A stretch of 64,000 bases of DNA from Desulfitibacter alkalitolerans DSM 16504 (GTDB taxonomy: Bacteria; Bacillota; DSM-16504; Desulfitibacterales; Desulfitibacteraceae). This document shows positions 1-10,668 of this stretch, piece after piece; position 1 is the stretch's first letter, and each line of letters starts with the position of its first letter. The DNA lies in the NCBI RefSeq assembly GCF_000620305.1, contig NZ_KK211105.1:2501-66500 (forward strand), in the 5' to 3' direction. The notes under the pieces are model-generated. The model was not told the DNA's origin and did no database searches. It was given only the letters and a program-made list of their open reading frames with translations. The position numbers were made by a program, and so were the translations under genes.

Positions 1-256
1 GAATTGCCCCTAGTACGAGAGGACCGGGGTGAACAAACCTCTGGTGCACCAGTTGTCGTGCCAACGGCACAGCTGGGTAGCTAAGTTTGGCAGGGATAAG
101 TGCTGAAAGCATCTAAGCACGAAGCCCCCCTCAAGATAAGATTTCCCACTGGCAAACCAGGTAAGACACCTGAGAGAACATCAGGTAGATAGGCCGGAGG
201 TGTAAGGGCAGTAATGTCTTTAGCTGACCGGTACTAATAAGTCGAGGGCTTGATCT
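1..256 (+). rRNA. 23S ribosomal RNA, 3' end (partial)
   Basis: The first bases contain the universally conserved sarcin-ricin segment (AGTACGAGAGGACC at 12-25). The domain VI sequence that follows ends near GTCGAGGGCTTGATC, as 23S genes of Firmicutes do. The 5' part of the gene lies outside the window. The exact 3' end is estimated to within a few bases, because it is set by pairing with the missing 5' end. Confidence 0.95.
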
Positions 257-263
257 AAACAAA

Positions 264-362
264 CAGAGGTCAGAGGTCGGAAATCAGAAGTCGGATTAGA
301 AGCACAATTGGCTATGCCAATTGCAACGAGTACTGACATCTGACGACTGACATCAGACATCC
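264..362 (+). repeat. Inverted short-repeat hairpin in the 23S-5S spacer
   Basis: The spacer holds repeated units of the form GAnGTCnGA on the left arm (about 264-297). Their approximate reverse complements lie on the right arm (about 331-362). Between the arms is a perfect 8-bp hairpin, CAATTGGC (305-312) and GCCAATTG (316-323), with a TAT loop. The whole could fold into one long stem, perhaps helping pre-rRNA processing. That role is inferred; the repeat structure is visible directly. Confidence 0.6.
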
Positions 363-423
363 GTTCTTGCAGGTAGAAAAAAGCTGTGTAGTTTTGAGAG
401 AGTAGAAAAACTCAAAAAGATTT

Positions 424-532
424 TCGGTGACGATGGCGGAGGGGTAACACCCGTTCCCATACCGAACACGGAAGTAAAGTCCTCCAGCGCCGATGGTACT
501 AGGTTCTCCTGGGAGAGTAGGTCGTCGCCGAA
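424..532 (+). rRNA. 5S ribosomal RNA
   Basis: A sequence of about 109 bases begins CGGTGACGATGGCGGAGG and contains the conserved loop segment CCCATACCGAACACGGAAG. It closes with GTCGTCGCCG, which pairs with the 5' end to form helix I. It follows the 23S end by about 170 bases, as the last gene of the rRNA operon. The ends may be off by one or two bases. Confidence 0.95.
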
Positions 533-546
533 CTAAATTTTTAAAT

Positions 547-582
547 AAACCCCTTTTGGTTTTTTAACTAAAGGGGGTTTTT
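547..582 (+). terminator. Intrinsic terminator of the rRNA operon
   Basis: The segment AAACCCCTTT is followed after a T-rich loop by AAAGGGGGTTTTT. This gives a GC-containing stem and a U-tract about 15 bases after the 5S end. Confidence 0.85.
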
Positions 583-959
583 AGGTATTGTTTCTCAAAA
601 ACACACTTTAAATAATTGCATATCATATATCAAAGATTTTTAAATATTTAAGTAAAAATGGTTTTTTTGTAGTCTATAAAAAAATTGTTATAGCAGGAAT
701 TCCATATAAATAAAGAGAAATATAATATAGTTTCATCAGGGTCATGAAGACCATGGGATAGGTTATAAAATACGCAATGTAAAAAATACAGCGCAAGCCA
801 AGTTTTGTTTTATAGTGTTTCAAATATTTTTAATGAGATATAAAAAAACAAAGGGTATAATAAGGCTATGAAAGTCTTGAACCTAAATCAGGTCTTGATT
901 TTACATGGCTTTTTATGTGGTTGGAGTGAAAAATATAAATATGGGAAGGTATGTTATAA
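583..959 (+). other. Gene-free AT-rich intergenic stretch
   Basis: No open reading frame with a ribosome binding site was found in these 377 bases, and no tRNA or recognised riboswitch. A TATAAT hexamer at 856-861 could be the -10 box for the downstream DUF3842 operon, but no good -35 box sits upstream. A small inverted repeat, GTC-ATGAA-GAC, occurs near 741-751. The rest is AT-rich and not assignable. Confidence 0.4.
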
Positions 960-1385
960 ATGAGAATTGCTGTGATTGATGGTCAAGGTGGTGGCATAGG
1001 CAAACATCTGACAGATAAAATTCGCAATACTTTACCAAATAATGTAGAAATAATTGGACTTGGTACAAATTGTATTGCTACCAGTGCAATGATGAAAGCA
1101 GGGGCAAATGAAGGAGCCACTGGAGAAAATGCTATAGTACAAACAGTTAAGAATGTGGATATAATAGTAGGTACTGTTGCTGTATTAGCTGCAAATTCTA
1201 TGCTTGGAGAAGTAACACCAAAAATTGCGAAAGCAATAGGTGAGTCAAGGGCAAAGAAAATACTGCTTCCCTTTAACAAATCAAATATTGAGATAATAGG
1301 GGTAGCAAATGAACCCTTGCCACACCTGATAGAATTTTTAGTTAAAAGATTAGAAAACATAATGGAGGATGATAAAAATGTGTGA
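960..1385 (+). CDS. DUF3842 family protein
   Basis: This 141-residue protein starts MRIAVIDGQGGGIGK, a glycine-rich nucleotide-binding-like N-terminus typical of the DUF3842 family of anaerobic Firmicutes. The middle part (residues about 30-80) is Ala/Gly-rich with TNxIATSAMMKAGA and ATGENAI motifs. The function is unknown; a Rossmann-like fold is inferred from the N-terminal pattern. Its last 8 bases overlap the next gene, which encodes a CooT-like protein. This pairing suggests co-translation and a shared, possibly metal-related role, which is inference. The start is the ATG at 960, the first possible start in the frame. Confidence 0.85.
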   Translation: MRIAVIDGQGGGIGKHLTDKIRNTLPNNVEIIGLGTNCIATSAMMKAGANEGATGENAIVQTVKNVDIIVGTVAVLAANSMLGEVTPKIAKAIGESRAKKILLPFNKSNIEIIGVANEPLPHLIEFLVKRLENIMEDDKNV

Positions 1386-1566
1386 AGCAAATGCTTTCTT
1401 ATTAAAAGGAGACAAGGAAGAATTGTTTTTTGAAAATGTTGATAAATTAATACCCCAGGGAGATGAATTGATTTTAGAGGATATTTTTGGAAAGCGCAGA
1501 ATAATTAAAGCCATAATTAAAGAAATGGCATTAGTAGATCATAAAATAGTACTTGAAGAAATCTAA
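1378..1566 (+). CDS. CooT-family small nickel-binding-like protein
   Basis: The 62-residue protein begins Met-Cys-Glu-Ala-Asn and matches the CooT/COG1532 family, small beta-rich proteins. In Rhodospirillum rubrum CooT, Cys2 is involved in nickel binding for carbon monoxide dehydrogenase maturation. Cys2 is present here. The start at 1378 is preferred over an ATG nine bases upstream because GGAGG at 1364-1368 is correctly spaced from it and the family begins with MC. It overlaps the DUF3842 gene by 8 bases. No CO dehydrogenase gene is in the window, so the metal and the client are unknown. Confidence 0.75.
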   Translation: MCEANAFLLKGDKEELFFENVDKLIPQGDELILEDIFGKRRIIKAIIKEMALVDHKIVLEEI

Positions 1567-1588
1567 GCTGCAAGAAAGGGTGTTGAAT

Positions 1589-2320
1589 ATGGAAGATGTT
1601 GCACAATACCTGGTTAATTGGATTAAAGAAAAAGTATCTAGTGCAGGTGCAAAAGGGGGAGTTATAGGCATCAGTGGTGGGGTAGATTCGGCTGTAGTGG
1701 CTGCCTTGACTAAAAGGGCTTTTCCTGACAACTCCTTTGGAATCATAATGCCATGCCATAGTAATCCTGATGATACCGAATATGGCCTATTAGTTGTAAA
1801 GGAGCTAGGTCTAGATTATGAAAAGGTTGATTTAACTGCAAGCTTTGACACCATGTTAAAGGCACTGAATCCTACTGAAAAAAACAATCTAATGGCCATA
1901 GCAAATATCAAACCTCGATTGCGTATGACTACTCTTTATTACTTTGCAGCTTTAAAAAACTATTTAGTAGTGGGGACGGGTAATAAAAGTGAACTCTTAA
2001 CGGGCTATTTCACCAAATATGGAGATGGTGGGGTGGATATAGAACCCATTGGAAATCTGTATAAATGCCAGGTATATCAACTTGCTAGATACTTGAATAT
2101 ACCTGAACCTATTATCCAAAGGGCACCTACAGCTGGCTTGTGGGATAATCAGACAGATGAAGAGGAAATGGGTATAACCTATAGAGAACTTGATAAATAT
2201 CTATGCTCAAGAGAAAGCTCAGACAGGGTAGCAGAGATTGTGGATAGGCTTATTGCTAAAAGTAAACACAAAAGAGAATGCCCAGCTGTACCAGACAAAG
2301 AATTTCCAGTCAATTTTTAA
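1589..2320 (+). CDS. nadE: NH3-dependent NAD+ synthetase
   Basis: This 243-residue enzyme adenylates and amidates nicotinic acid adenine dinucleotide to NAD+ in the cytosol. The PP-loop motif ISGGVDSAVV lies near residues 29-38. The conserved GTGNKSE and YFTKYGDGG motifs follow at about 130-150. No glutaminase domain is present, so ammonia is the expected nitrogen donor. The start at 1589 is chosen because AAGAAAGGG at 1572-1580 lies 8 bases upstream; an earlier in-frame ATG at 1553 lies inside the preceding gene and lacks a good site. Confidence 0.93.
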   Translation: MEDVAQYLVNWIKEKVSSAGAKGGVIGISGGVDSAVVAALTKRAFPDNSFGIIMPCHSNPDDTEYGLLVVKELGLDYEKVDLTASFDTMLKALNPTEKNNLMAIANIKPRLRMTTLYYFAALKNYLVVGTGNKSELLTGYFTKYGDGGVDIEPIGNLYKCQVYQLARYLNIPEPIIQRAPTAGLWDNQTDEEEMGITYRELDKYLCSRESSDRVAEIVDRLIAKSKHKRECPAVPDKEFPVNF

Positions 2321-2427
2321 GTAACCAAACCTTTTGAAAATATTAGGGGTTTCTTGAAAATAAATAATATGATAAAATTTTTTAGTTAAAAGAAATTAAT
2401 GTAATTGTACTGGATGGGGGTAATACT

Positions 2428-3174
2428 ATGGCTGGACATTCTAAATGGGCAAACATAAAACATCGTAAAGCAAAAATGGATGCACAGAAGGGAAAAGTAT
2501 TTACTAAAATAGCCCGGGAGTTAATGGTTGCTGCTAAACACGGAGGTTCTGATCCAGAAGGCAACTCAGCCTTAAAGCTAGTAATTCAAAAGGCCAAGGA
2601 AGCAAATATGCCTAATGACAATATTCAAAGGGCCATACAAAAGGGTTCGGGAAACGCTGAAGGAGTTAACTACGAAGAAACACGTTATGAAGGTTATGGC
2701 CCTGGAGGTATAGCAGTTCTCATGAGAATCCTAACAGACAATAGGAACCGTACAGCAGGTGAAATTAGATATATTTTTTCAAAAAATGGTGGAAATTTAG
2801 GTGAAACAGGTTGTGTAGCGTGGATTTTTGAAAGTAAAGGTCTTATCTCCTTCGACATGGGTTCAAGGGATGAAGATGAATTAATGATGCTTTTAATTGA
2901 AGCAGGAGCAGATGACTTCACAATAGAAGATGGTATTGTAGAGGTTGTTACAGATGTAGAGAGCTTTTCCACCGTCAAGGAGAAGCTGGAAGCTGAAAAA
3001 ATCAACTTTAATGTCTCCGAAGTAACAATGCTTCCCCAGAATACGGTAACTATAAATGATTTGGAAACAGCTTCTCAGATTATTAAGCTTATGGATTTAT
3101 TAGAGGACCATGATGATGTTCAAGCAGTATATGCAAATTATGATATTTCAGACGAAATAATGAGCAAAATGTAA
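2428..3174 (+). CDS. YebC/PmpR family DNA-binding or translation factor
   Basis: The 248-residue protein opens [16 protein letters not shown], the hallmark of the YebC/PmpR family (TACO1-like). Members are described as transcriptional regulators and, more recently, as factors that help ribosomes translate difficult sequences. The central [13 protein letters not shown] motif (about residues 87-99) and the acidic C-terminal part are conserved, and the length is normal. A GGGGG ribosome site precedes the ATG. It sits ahead of bofC and ruvCAB; yebC-ruvC proximity is common in bacteria. Which of the proposed functions applies here cannot be read from the sequence. Confidence 0.95.
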   Translation: MAGHSKWANIKHRKAKMDAQKGKVFTKIARELMVAAKHGGSDPEGNSALKLVIQKAKEANMPNDNIQRAIQKGSGNAEGVNYEETRYEGYGPGGIAVLMRILTDNRNRTAGEIRYIFSKNGGNLGETGCVAWIFESKGLISFDMGSRDEDELMMLLIEAGADDFTIEDGIVEVVTDVESFSTVKEKLEAEKINFNVSEVTMLPQNTVTINDLETASQIIKLMDLLEDHDDVQAVYANYDISDEIMSKM

Positions 3175-3249
3175 AAATGAATAACATGCCCTTTTATTGG
3201 AAATAATAGACAAATAATTGGAGTTTATTTTCAAAAGGAGGGTTAATTT

Positions 3250-3840
3250 ATGTTCTGGAACAATTTAAAATATATACTATATCTTTTTTTATTGATTTCC
3301 TTCTTAAGCTTTGCAGCAGCTTTTCTAGTAACAACTAAGGTGTACTATCCACATGTTCTAAAGCCTATGGACTTACAGCCTGAAAAGGTTGCTGCAGAAG
3401 AAAAAATTAGCGAAAAATTAGTAATCAAACGTTTTCATACTATTTGTGGTCATTTTGAGGAACTGGATCCCAAAACATTAACCGTAAATATAGCTGATAC
3501 AAATAATATAGGTGTTGAGGAGCTTATAAGGGAATTTCCCCCAGAGGATGGATGGATTTTAGATTTTGTAGAGGGAAAATGGATAGCTACGCAGATTACA
3601 GATACGTTATGTGTAGCGGATAGGTTAAAACGGCATTTAAGGGTAGTAGATGAGTACATTGCTGTTTATCAGGGTCCGCCCACCTATAAAGAAAATTTGC
3701 TTTTCATTACAGAAATATCCATTTGGGATATTCCAGAAAAGTGGAGAGAGGCAATTTTATCTGGCGAAACCTTTTTCAATAATGAAAAGGAACTATTGCA
3801 GGCCCTGGATTCTTTAGATGAATTTCGAATGTCTTTTTAA
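3250..3840 (+). CDS. BofC-like forespore checkpoint protein
   Basis: This 196-residue protein has an N-terminal membrane segment or signal peptide (about residues 7-28) and a C-terminal part with DEYIAVYQGPP. That part resembles the BofC C-terminal domain. In Bacillus subtilis, BofC is exported from the forespore and restrains the SpoIVB protease that triggers sigma-K activation. Its position directly before ruvC matches the arrangement in several Firmicutes. A sigma-K gene is present further along (47860). Similarity is by pattern only, so the family call is moderately sure. Confidence 0.65.
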   Translation: MFWNNLKYILYLFLLISFLSFAAAFLVTTKVYYPHVLKPMDLQPEKVAAEEKISEKLVIKRFHTICGHFEELDPKTLTVNIADTNNIGVEELIREFPPEDGWILDFVEGKWIATQITDTLCVADRLKRHLRVVDEYIAVYQGPPTYKENLLFITEISIWDIPEKWREAILSGETFFNNEKELLQALDSLDEFRMSF

Positions 3841-3920
3841 CCAAAATATTCATTTGCTTCCATTTTAAAAAAGGATAATTAATGGGTGGTGTCGAAAATA
3901 TGTTCTAGGAGGTAACAGCT

Positions 3921-4421
3921 ATGTTAATATTAGGTGTAGATCCTGGAACAGCAACTACAGGTTATGGGATTGTTGAAGTAAAGGGCAACAGATATTTTAG
4001 CGTAGATTATGGAACAATCCTCACTGAACCATCATTAGAGATGCCAGCCAGGCTAAAGCTAATTAATGATGGTTTAATCAAGATTATTAATTACTACAAG
4101 CCAAAGCACATGGCAGTTGAACAATTATATTTTAGCAAGAATACAAGAACAGCTCTGTCAGTAGGCCAGGCTAGAGGTGTAATCCTGTTAACAGGCATAC
4201 AGATGAACCTTCATTTAGCAGAGTATACACCACTACAGGTAAAACAAGCTGTAGTTGGCTATGGAAGGGCTGATAAAAAACAGGTTCAAAAAATGGTTGC
4301 AACTGTATTGGGTAGCAGTACCATTCCTAAACCAGATGATGCAGCAGACGCCCTGGCAGTTGCTATTTGCCATGCAAATTCTTATAAGCTAAATTCTGTA
4401 TTTGCAGGTGAAAAAATATGA
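3921..4421 (+). CDS. ruvC: Holliday junction resolvase RuvC
   Basis: RuvC (166 residues) cuts four-way DNA junctions symmetrically, working with RuvAB. The RNase H-like active-site acids are visible: Asp in LGVDPGTATTGYG near residue 6, Glu in VEQLYF near residue 65, and the aspartates in PDDAADALA near 138-143. An AGGAGG site precedes the ATG. Its last 4 bases overlap ruvA (ATGA), showing translational coupling in the ruvCAB operon. Confidence 0.96.
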   Translation: MLILGVDPGTATTGYGIVEVKGNRYFSVDYGTILTEPSLEMPARLKLINDGLIKIINYYKPKHMAVEQLYFSKNTRTALSVGQARGVILLTGIQMNLHLAEYTPLQVKQAVVGYGRADKKQVQKMVATVLGSSTIPKPDDAADALAVAICHANSYKLNSVFAGEKI

Positions 4422-5038
4422 TAGGGCATTTAAGGGGAACTATTGAACTTATTAATACAGACAGTATTATTATTGATGTACAGGGTGTTGGTTATATGCT
4501 GTACATGCCGGCTTCCGCTATATATAAGCTTCAGGTAGGCAGCACTGCGAAGGTTTTTACACATCTACATGTTAGAGAAGATGTGATGCAGTTATATGGA
4601 TTCTTGGACAATTTAGAGTTGGAGCTCTTTAAAATGTTGCTTGGGGTAAATGGAGTTGGCCCAAAGGCAGCACTTTCAATTTTATCACAATGTAATTGTG
4701 ATGAAATCGTAGCTGGAATTAATACTGAAATGCCAGATGTTTTTATCAGGGTATCAGGAATAGGTAAAAAAACTGCCCAGAGAATAGTTTTAGATTTAAA
4801 AGATAAGACAAAAAATTTAACTATTCCTGTACAAAGGCAGCCATCAGATAATACAATTCCTGTTATTAGAGAAATTTCGGCAATTGAAGAAACTATAAAT
4901 GCTCTGGTATCCTTGGGGTATAATCCACGGGAAATAAAGGATTTGGTTTATACTACCGCAAAGGAAAACCAAAACGTCTCCACAGTAGAGGAATTACTAA
5001 ACAAAGTTCTTAAAAAATTAGGTCCAGCTGGTAGGTGA
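4418..5038 (+). CDS. ruvA: Holliday junction branch migration protein RuvA
   Basis: The 206-residue RuvA binds Holliday junctions as a tetramer and loads the RuvB motor. It has the N-terminal OB-fold (residues 1-63), helix-hairpin-helix segments around [16 protein letters not shown] and [13 protein letters not shown] (about 71-125), and a C-terminal RuvB-binding three-helix domain (about 155-206). It overlaps ruvC by 4 bases and ends 7 bases before the ruvB start. Confidence 0.96.
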   Translation: MIGHLRGTIELINTDSIIIDVQGVGYMLYMPASAIYKLQVGSTAKVFTHLHVREDVMQLYGFLDNLELELFKMLLGVNGVGPKAALSILSQCNCDEIVAGINTEMPDVFIRVSGIGKKTAQRIVLDLKDKTKNLTIPVQRQPSDNTIPVIREISAIEETINALVSLGYNPREIKDLVYTTAKENQNVSTVEELLNKVLKKLGPAGR

Positions 5039-5045
5039 TATTAGT

Positions 5046-6092
5046 TTGGAATTTGAAGAAAGATTAGTCACAGGTACTAGAATAATAGAAGATGGAGAAA
5101 TGGAGAGCCTAAGGCCTCTTAATTTAAGAGAATACATTGGACAGGAAAAAATAAAAAAGAATCTTCAGGTTTTCATAAAAGCAGCTCAGATAAGACAGGA
5201 AGCTTTGGACCATGTGTTGTTATACGGCCCCCCTGGATTAGGAAAAACAACACTAGCTAACATCATTGCTGCTGAAATGGGAGTCCAAATTAGGATAACA
5301 TCAGGACCTGCAATTGAAAGACCTGGTGACCTAGCAGCAATATTAACCAATTTAGAGCCAAGGGATGTATTATTTATTGATGAAATTCACAGACTTAACA
5401 GGACAGTTGAGGAAGTTCTATACCCTGCCATGGAGGATTTTTGTCTAGATATAGTTATTGGTAAAGGTCCTAGTGCCAGATCTATAAGGTTAGAACTTCC
5501 CAGATTTACTTTAATAGGTGCAACAACTAGGGCAGGCTTACTTACTTCACCTTTAAGAGACAGGTTTGGAGTAATAAGCAGACTTGAGTTTTATACCACT
5601 AAAGAGCTGTGCAGCATTATAGCTCGTGCTGCAGGTATACTTGGAATAGAAATAACTGAAGAAGGTGCTGAAGAAATAGCAAGAAGATCCAGGGGAACAC
5701 CAAGGGTAGCCAACAGACTTTTAAAAAGGGTTAGAGACTTTGCCCAGGTAGAAGCACAAGGCATTATAACAAAAGAAGTGGCCATGTGGTCAACTGATAA
5801 ACTAGAGGTTGACAAGCTAGGTCTTGATCATACTGATAGAAAGCTCATGCTGACCATAATTAAAAAGTTTTCAGGGGGTCCTGTAGGTCTTGACACCCTG
5901 GCTGCATCTACTAGTGAAGAAACTGAGACTATAGAGGATGTATATGAGCCATATCTATTACAGTTGGGCTTTCTGCAAAGAACACCCAGGGGAAGGATAG
6001 CTACTGTGGCCGCCTATAAATATTTTGGTATAGAGCCCCCTGGCAGGCAAGATGGTCAATTAACCTTAGATAATATTATTGAAGGGAGGTAG
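5046..6092 (+). CDS. ruvB: Holliday junction branch migration ATPase RuvB
   Basis: RuvB (348 residues) is the hexameric AAA+ motor that drives branch migration. Walker A is GPPGLGKTT (about residues 60-68) and Walker B is FIDEIH (about 109-114). The sensor segment GATTRAG and the C-terminal winged helix (about 260-335) are present. Translation starts at a TTG; the AGGTGA site at the ruvA 3' end is close upstream. It belongs to the ruvCAB cluster. Confidence 0.97.
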   Translation: MEFEERLVTGTRIIEDGEMESLRPLNLREYIGQEKIKKNLQVFIKAAQIRQEALDHVLLYGPPGLGKTTLANIIAAEMGVQIRITSGPAIERPGDLAAILTNLEPRDVLFIDEIHRLNRTVEEVLYPAMEDFCLDIVIGKGPSARSIRLELPRFTLIGATTRAGLLTSPLRDRFGVISRLEFYTTKELCSIIARAAGILGIEITEEGAEEIARRSRGTPRVANRLLKRVRDFAQVEAQGIITKEVAMWSTDKLEVDKLGLDHTDRKLMLTIIKKFSGGPVGLDTLAASTSEETETIEDVYEPYLLQLGFLQRTPRGRIATVAAYKYFGIEPPGRQDGQLTLDNIIEGR

Positions 6093-6097
6093 TTCTT

Positions 6098-6322
6098 TTG
6101 GGAGAATTTAGTTCCTTCGGTAAAATTCTAATGGTATTAGGAATAATCATATTCCTAATGGGTGGGCTTATGCTGGTAGCGGGAAAATTCCCTTATATAG
6201 GTCGCCTTCCTGGAGACATATACATAAAAAGAGAAAATTTTACCTTTTATTTTCCTTTAGCAACGGGTATTATACTCAGCATTGTTTTGACAATAGTTTT
6301 GAATCTAATTTTTAGAAGATAA
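6098..6322 (+). CDS. DUF2905 small membrane protein
   Basis: The 74-residue protein has two hydrophobic segments (about residues 8-27 and 49-70) flanking the motif FPYIGRLPGDIYIKRENFTFYFP, here reported as positions 31-53. This is the signature of DUF2905. Such proteins commonly follow ruvB in Firmicutes, but their function is unknown. It starts at a TTG six bases after the ruvB stop, with GGGAGG inside the ruvB end as its ribosome site. Confidence 0.85.
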   Translation: MGEFSSFGKILMVLGIIIFLMGGLMLVAGKFPYIGRLPGDIYIKRENFTFYFPLATGIILSIVLTIVLNLIFRR

Positions 6323-6338
6323 AAGTAGGAGTGTAGAT

Positions 6339-7793
6339 ATGACAGATAAAATTATTAAAAAGATCATTGTTTTTTTATTGTCTCTTTGCATCTTCATGGC
6401 CACTCATATCACACCAATGCAAGCAAACACATTATCATTCCAGGGAAATGTTAATATTAGAGTTTCTTTGTCTTCTGGAATTAGTATAGCCAACTTTAGA
6501 GTGGAAAGGGGTTCATATTACTTAATAGATGAAGGCACAGGTATAATAGTAGGCCAACCAACTCAAGGAGCGTTATGGAGCATAGTAAAAAAAGGCCCTG
6601 TCCTGGATGTAGAGGTTGGTGGGCAGTCAGTCAGTATTGCTTTCAAAGGTCCTCTAGCATTAATTCCCCATGACCAACAAGCCTTAAATCTTGTGAGCTT
6701 TTCTAATACAATATATCGTGACAATATAAGATTTATAAATGAAAATGAAGGTGTCCGGGTGATAAATGAATTGGATGTTGAAAGGTACCTTTATGGAGTA
6801 GTTGGTCCTGAAATGGGGACAAGTGCTGACCTAGAGGCATTAAAAGCTCAAGCAGTGGTATCAAGATCATATGCCCTGGCCTCTATGAATCCTAGGAATG
6901 CTTTTGATATTACTAATAATACTACTACTCAGGTATATAGAGGTTATAGTGCTGAGACATTACCAGGGGGGAATAAAGCAGTAAAGGCCGTTGATGATAC
7001 ATCAGGAGAAGTGATTTACTATGGAGACACCCTGGTACAGGCCTTTTATCATGCAAATGCCGGTGGTTATACTGCCAGCTCAGAAAATGTATGGCACAAT
7101 CCTTTGCCATATTTAAAAGCCACTCCTTCACCCTATGATATCTTTGCTTATAATTATCCAAATCAGTCTGGAGGTTGGCCTGCTAATACATATAAATGGG
7201 AAAAAACAGTATCCCTGGCAGAAGCACAACAGATGATTGAAAAGTATTACCAAAATTCAAACAGCGTTATTATTGGTAGTTTATTAAATTTATCTACCAG
7301 ACAATTGGACCATACTACTAAAGGGAGTACTCTTTGCGGTAGAGTAACAGAAGTAGAAGTTTACGGCTCTGCAGGAACAGGAACCGTTACTAAGGATCAA
7401 ATCAGGAATATTTTTGGTTTAAGGAGCACAAAATTTGAAATCAAGATAGATTCTGCAGTACATGTTAAGAATGGAACTAATGCAATTGTACAAATGAACT
7501 CTGCTGATGGACTAAAGGTAATTGGCCGAGATGGAGCTATATCTGATATAAATGGTAGCAAGCCTGATTATGCTGTTAAAGGTAAGGCATCCACAAGACA
7601 AATATCAAAGAATTTTTCAAAAATAACCTTTGATGGTTATGGACATGGCCATGGTGTAGGAATGAGTCAATGGGGAGCCAGGGGTATGGCAGCAAATGGG
7701 TATAATTACAGAGAGATTATTGAACACTATTATAATCCAGGAAAATATGATGGCAAATTAAGAATATTAAATTACTATGCAAGGGGAAAATGA
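6339..7793 (+). CDS. SpoIID/LytB domain protein
   Basis: This 484-residue exported protein has a signal sequence (about residues 8-30) and a SpoIID/LytB domain in its middle and C-terminal parts. Markers are [13 protein letters not shown] (about 148-160), [13 protein letters not shown] (about 168-180) and the C-terminal [12 protein letters not shown] (about 437-448). SpoIID itself is a lytic transglycosylase that remodels peptidoglycan during engulfment; LytB relatives modify autolysins. The position after ruvB is common in Clostridia, where this paralog is usually distinct from the spoIID found near spoIIQ-type genes. Its role in sporulation is therefore likely but unproven. Confidence 0.85.
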   Translation: MTDKIIKKIIVFLLSLCIFMATHITPMQANTLSFQGNVNIRVSLSSGISIANFRVERGSYYLIDEGTGIIVGQPTQGALWSIVKKGPVLDVEVGGQSVSIAFKGPLALIPHDQQALNLVSFSNTIYRDNIRFINENEGVRVINELDVERYLYGVVGPEMGTSADLEALKAQAVVSRSYALASMNPRNAFDITNNTTTQVYRGYSAETLPGGNKAVKAVDDTSGEVIYYGDTLVQAFYHANAGGYTASSENVWHNPLPYLKATPSPYDIFAYNYPNQSGGWPANTYKWEKTVSLAEAQQMIEKYYQNSNSVIIGSLLNLSTRQLDHTTKGSTLCGRVTEVEVYGSAGTGTVTKDQIRNIFGLRSTKFEIKIDSAVHVKNGTNAIVQMNSADGLKVIGRDGAISDINGSKPDYAVKGKASTRQISKNFSKITFDGYGHGHGVGMSQWGARGMAANGYNYREIIEHYYNPGKYDGKLRILNYYARGK

Positions 7794-7794
7794 C

Positions 7795-8817
7795 ATGAAG
7801 GTCTCAGAATTTGATTTTCATCTTCCCGAAGAATTGATTGCACAGGAACCCATTACACCAAGGGATATGTCAAGATTAATCGTTCTTCATAAACGGGAGA
7901 GGTGTATTGAGCATAAAAGGTTTTATCAAATAACAGAGTTTCTGCAGGAAGGTGATCTTTTAGTTTTAAACCAAACAAAAGTATTGCCAGCAAGATTATT
8001 AGGCTTCAAGGATACTGGAGCAAATATAGAACTGGTCCTATTAAAAAGAATTAAAGGAGACTATTGGGAGTGTTTGGTGAAACCGGGGAAAAAGCTTAAA
8101 CCAGGTACAAGGGTTTGTTTTGGAGATGGTGAGCTTCAAGGAGAGATATTAGACTATACAGATAGCGGTGGAAGAATTGTGCAATTTATTTATCAGGGAA
8201 TATTTGAAGAGGTTTTGGATAGGCTTGGTGAAATGCCATTACCTCCTTACATACAAAAGGAGCTTAAGGACAAAAGTCGTTATCAGACTGTGTATGCCAG
8301 GGAACAGGGTTCAGCAGCAGCACCAACAGCTGGACTTCATTTTACTGAAGAACTATTTGAACAAATTAAAAACAAGGGTGTTCAAACGGCTTTTTTGACT
8401 CTTCATGTTGGTTTGGGAACCTTCAGGCCGGTGAAAAGTGAAAATGTTGAAGAACATAAAATGCATTCCGAGTACTATTCCATAAATGAAGAAACTGCTC
8501 ATTTGATTAATCAAGCCAAGGATAAAGGTAAGCGGGTGGTTGCTGTTGGAACAACAAGTATACGTACACTAGAAACAGTTGGAGATAAAAATGGAAGGAT
8601 ACAGGAATCATCTGGGTGGACTGATATATTCATCTATCCGGGATATAGTTTTAAAGTGGTTGATGCTATTATTACTAATTTTCATCTTCCTAAAAGCTCG
8701 TTGATTATGCTGGTTTCTGCCTTTGCGGGAACTGATTTTGTTAAGGAAGCATATAGGGTTGCTATTGAGGAAAAATATCGTTTCTACAGCTTTGGAGATG
8801 CAATGTTGATTATCTAA
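7795..8817 (+). CDS. queA: S-adenosylmethionine:tRNA ribosyltransferase-isomerase
   Basis: QueA (340 residues) transfers and rearranges the ribosyl part of SAM onto preQ1 at position 34 of tRNA, forming epoxyqueuosine. Visible family motifs are [12 protein letters not shown] near the N-terminus, VLPARL (about 61-66), [10 protein letters not shown] (about 174-183) and the C-terminal [17 protein letters not shown] (about 297-313). The start at 7795 is preferred to an upstream ATG at 7777 because AAGGGGAA at 7781-7788 is well spaced. It is followed by tgt, its pathway partner. Confidence 0.96.
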   Translation: MKVSEFDFHLPEELIAQEPITPRDMSRLIVLHKRERCIEHKRFYQITEFLQEGDLLVLNQTKVLPARLLGFKDTGANIELVLLKRIKGDYWECLVKPGKKLKPGTRVCFGDGELQGEILDYTDSGGRIVQFIYQGIFEEVLDRLGEMPLPPYIQKELKDKSRYQTVYAREQGSAAAPTAGLHFTEELFEQIKNKGVQTAFLTLHVGLGTFRPVKSENVEEHKMHSEYYSINEETAHLINQAKDKGKRVVAVGTTSIRTLETVGDKNGRIQESSGWTDIFIYPGYSFKVVDAIITNFHLPKSSLIMLVSAFAGTDFVKEAYRVAIEEKYRFYSFGDAMLII

Positions 8818-9969
<1,152 letters not shown>

Positions 9970-10109
9970 ATACTTTAATGTTTATAATGGTAAAGTTTTG
10001 TGAAAAATATTAAGGAATAATTATCCTTTATTAAAGGTAAATAGGTATTAATGTCGAAGTAAAATAAGACTTTTTTTTGAAAGATGCATTGAAAGGTAGG
10101 TGAAACAGG

Positions 10110-10373
10110 ATGGAAGGTGCTGGAGCTTTTATTTATATTGCAATCTTTTTTGCAATTCTCTATTTCCTTATGATTCGTCCTCAACAAAAACAACAGAAAA
10201 AGAGAAAACAAATGCTGGAGGAGCTCAAGGTAGATGATGCCATTGTAACAATTGGCGGCATCCATGGCAGGATCACTAAAATGAGAGAAGATTACATAAC
10301 TGTAAGAATAGCTGACAAAATCGAGGTTGATTTTGACAAAACAGCAGTAGGTTATGTTAAAGGAAAAGAATAA
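10110..10373 (+). CDS. yajC: Preprotein translocase accessory subunit YajC
   Basis: YajC (87 residues) is a single-span membrane protein associated with SecDF-YidC. The segment IAIFFAILYFLMIRPQQKQQKK (22 residues at positions 8-29) contains the membrane helix and the family-defining RPQQK motif. It is followed by the conserved VTIGGIHGRI. It lies between tgt and secDF, the usual order in bacteria. A strong hairpin terminator follows at once. Confidence 0.94.
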   Translation: MEGAGAFIYIAIFFAILYFLMIRPQQKQQKKRKQMLEELKVDDAIVTIGGIHGRITKMREDYITVRIADKIEVDFDKTAVGYVKGKE

Positions 10374-10379
10374 TCTAAC

Positions 10380-10407
10380 AAAAACAGTGGTATTATCCAC
10401 TGTTTTT
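10380..10407 (+). terminator. Intrinsic terminator after yajC
   Basis: AAAAACAGTGG (10380-10390) and CCACTGTTTTT (10397-10407) form a perfect 11-bp stem with a 6-base loop. The stem ends in a run of T. It starts six bases after the yajC stop. Confidence 0.85.
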
Positions 10408-10499
10408 ACATTCTTATAGGCAAACCGACAATATACTATGGAGGAAAAACACATTTTTTGTTTAAGTTATAATATAAAATCTGTCCAAGAGGGGTTACC

Positions 10500-10664
10500 A
10501 TGTTTAGATTATTTAATCTATTTTTAGATCCCGATCTGAAAAAAAAGTTAAAAAGTGATTATATTGCCTATAAGCAAATGCATCTAATTACCTATGATGG
10601 TCTTTGGTGTTTAAAAGAAAATGATGCACTTCTTCTTCTAGAAGAACATGGAATTGGAGGATAG
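10500..10664 (+). CDS. 54-codon small protein upstream of MazF-like toxin
   Basis: A short reading frame starts with ATG at 10500 and ends with TAG at 10664. It begins MFRLFNLFLDPDLKKKLK and ends LEEHGIGG. A GAGGGG site lies just upstream, and a TATAAT at 10468-10473 could be a -10 box. The stop is 4 bases before the MazF-like start, and the toxin's ribosome site lies inside this gene's end, indicating coupled translation. It shows no MazE-like swapped-hairpin or ribbon-helix-helix pattern I can recognise. It may be an atypical antitoxin; that is inference. Confidence 0.6.
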   Translation: MFRLFNLFLDPDLKKKLKSDYIAYKQMHLITYDGLWCLKENDALLLLEEHGIGG

Positions 10665-10668
10665 TATT

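Noticed and set aside
583-959. Possible riboswitch or tRNA after the rRNA operon
   Set aside because: I checked for tRNA arms and for known riboswitch core motifs by eye and found none; only short inverted repeats occur.
9975-10454. A 159-codon minus-strand reading frame opposite yajC
   Set aside because: It covers yajC and its terminator on the other strand, has low-complexity hydrophobic sequence and no ribosome site. yajC is certain, so this is a shadow.
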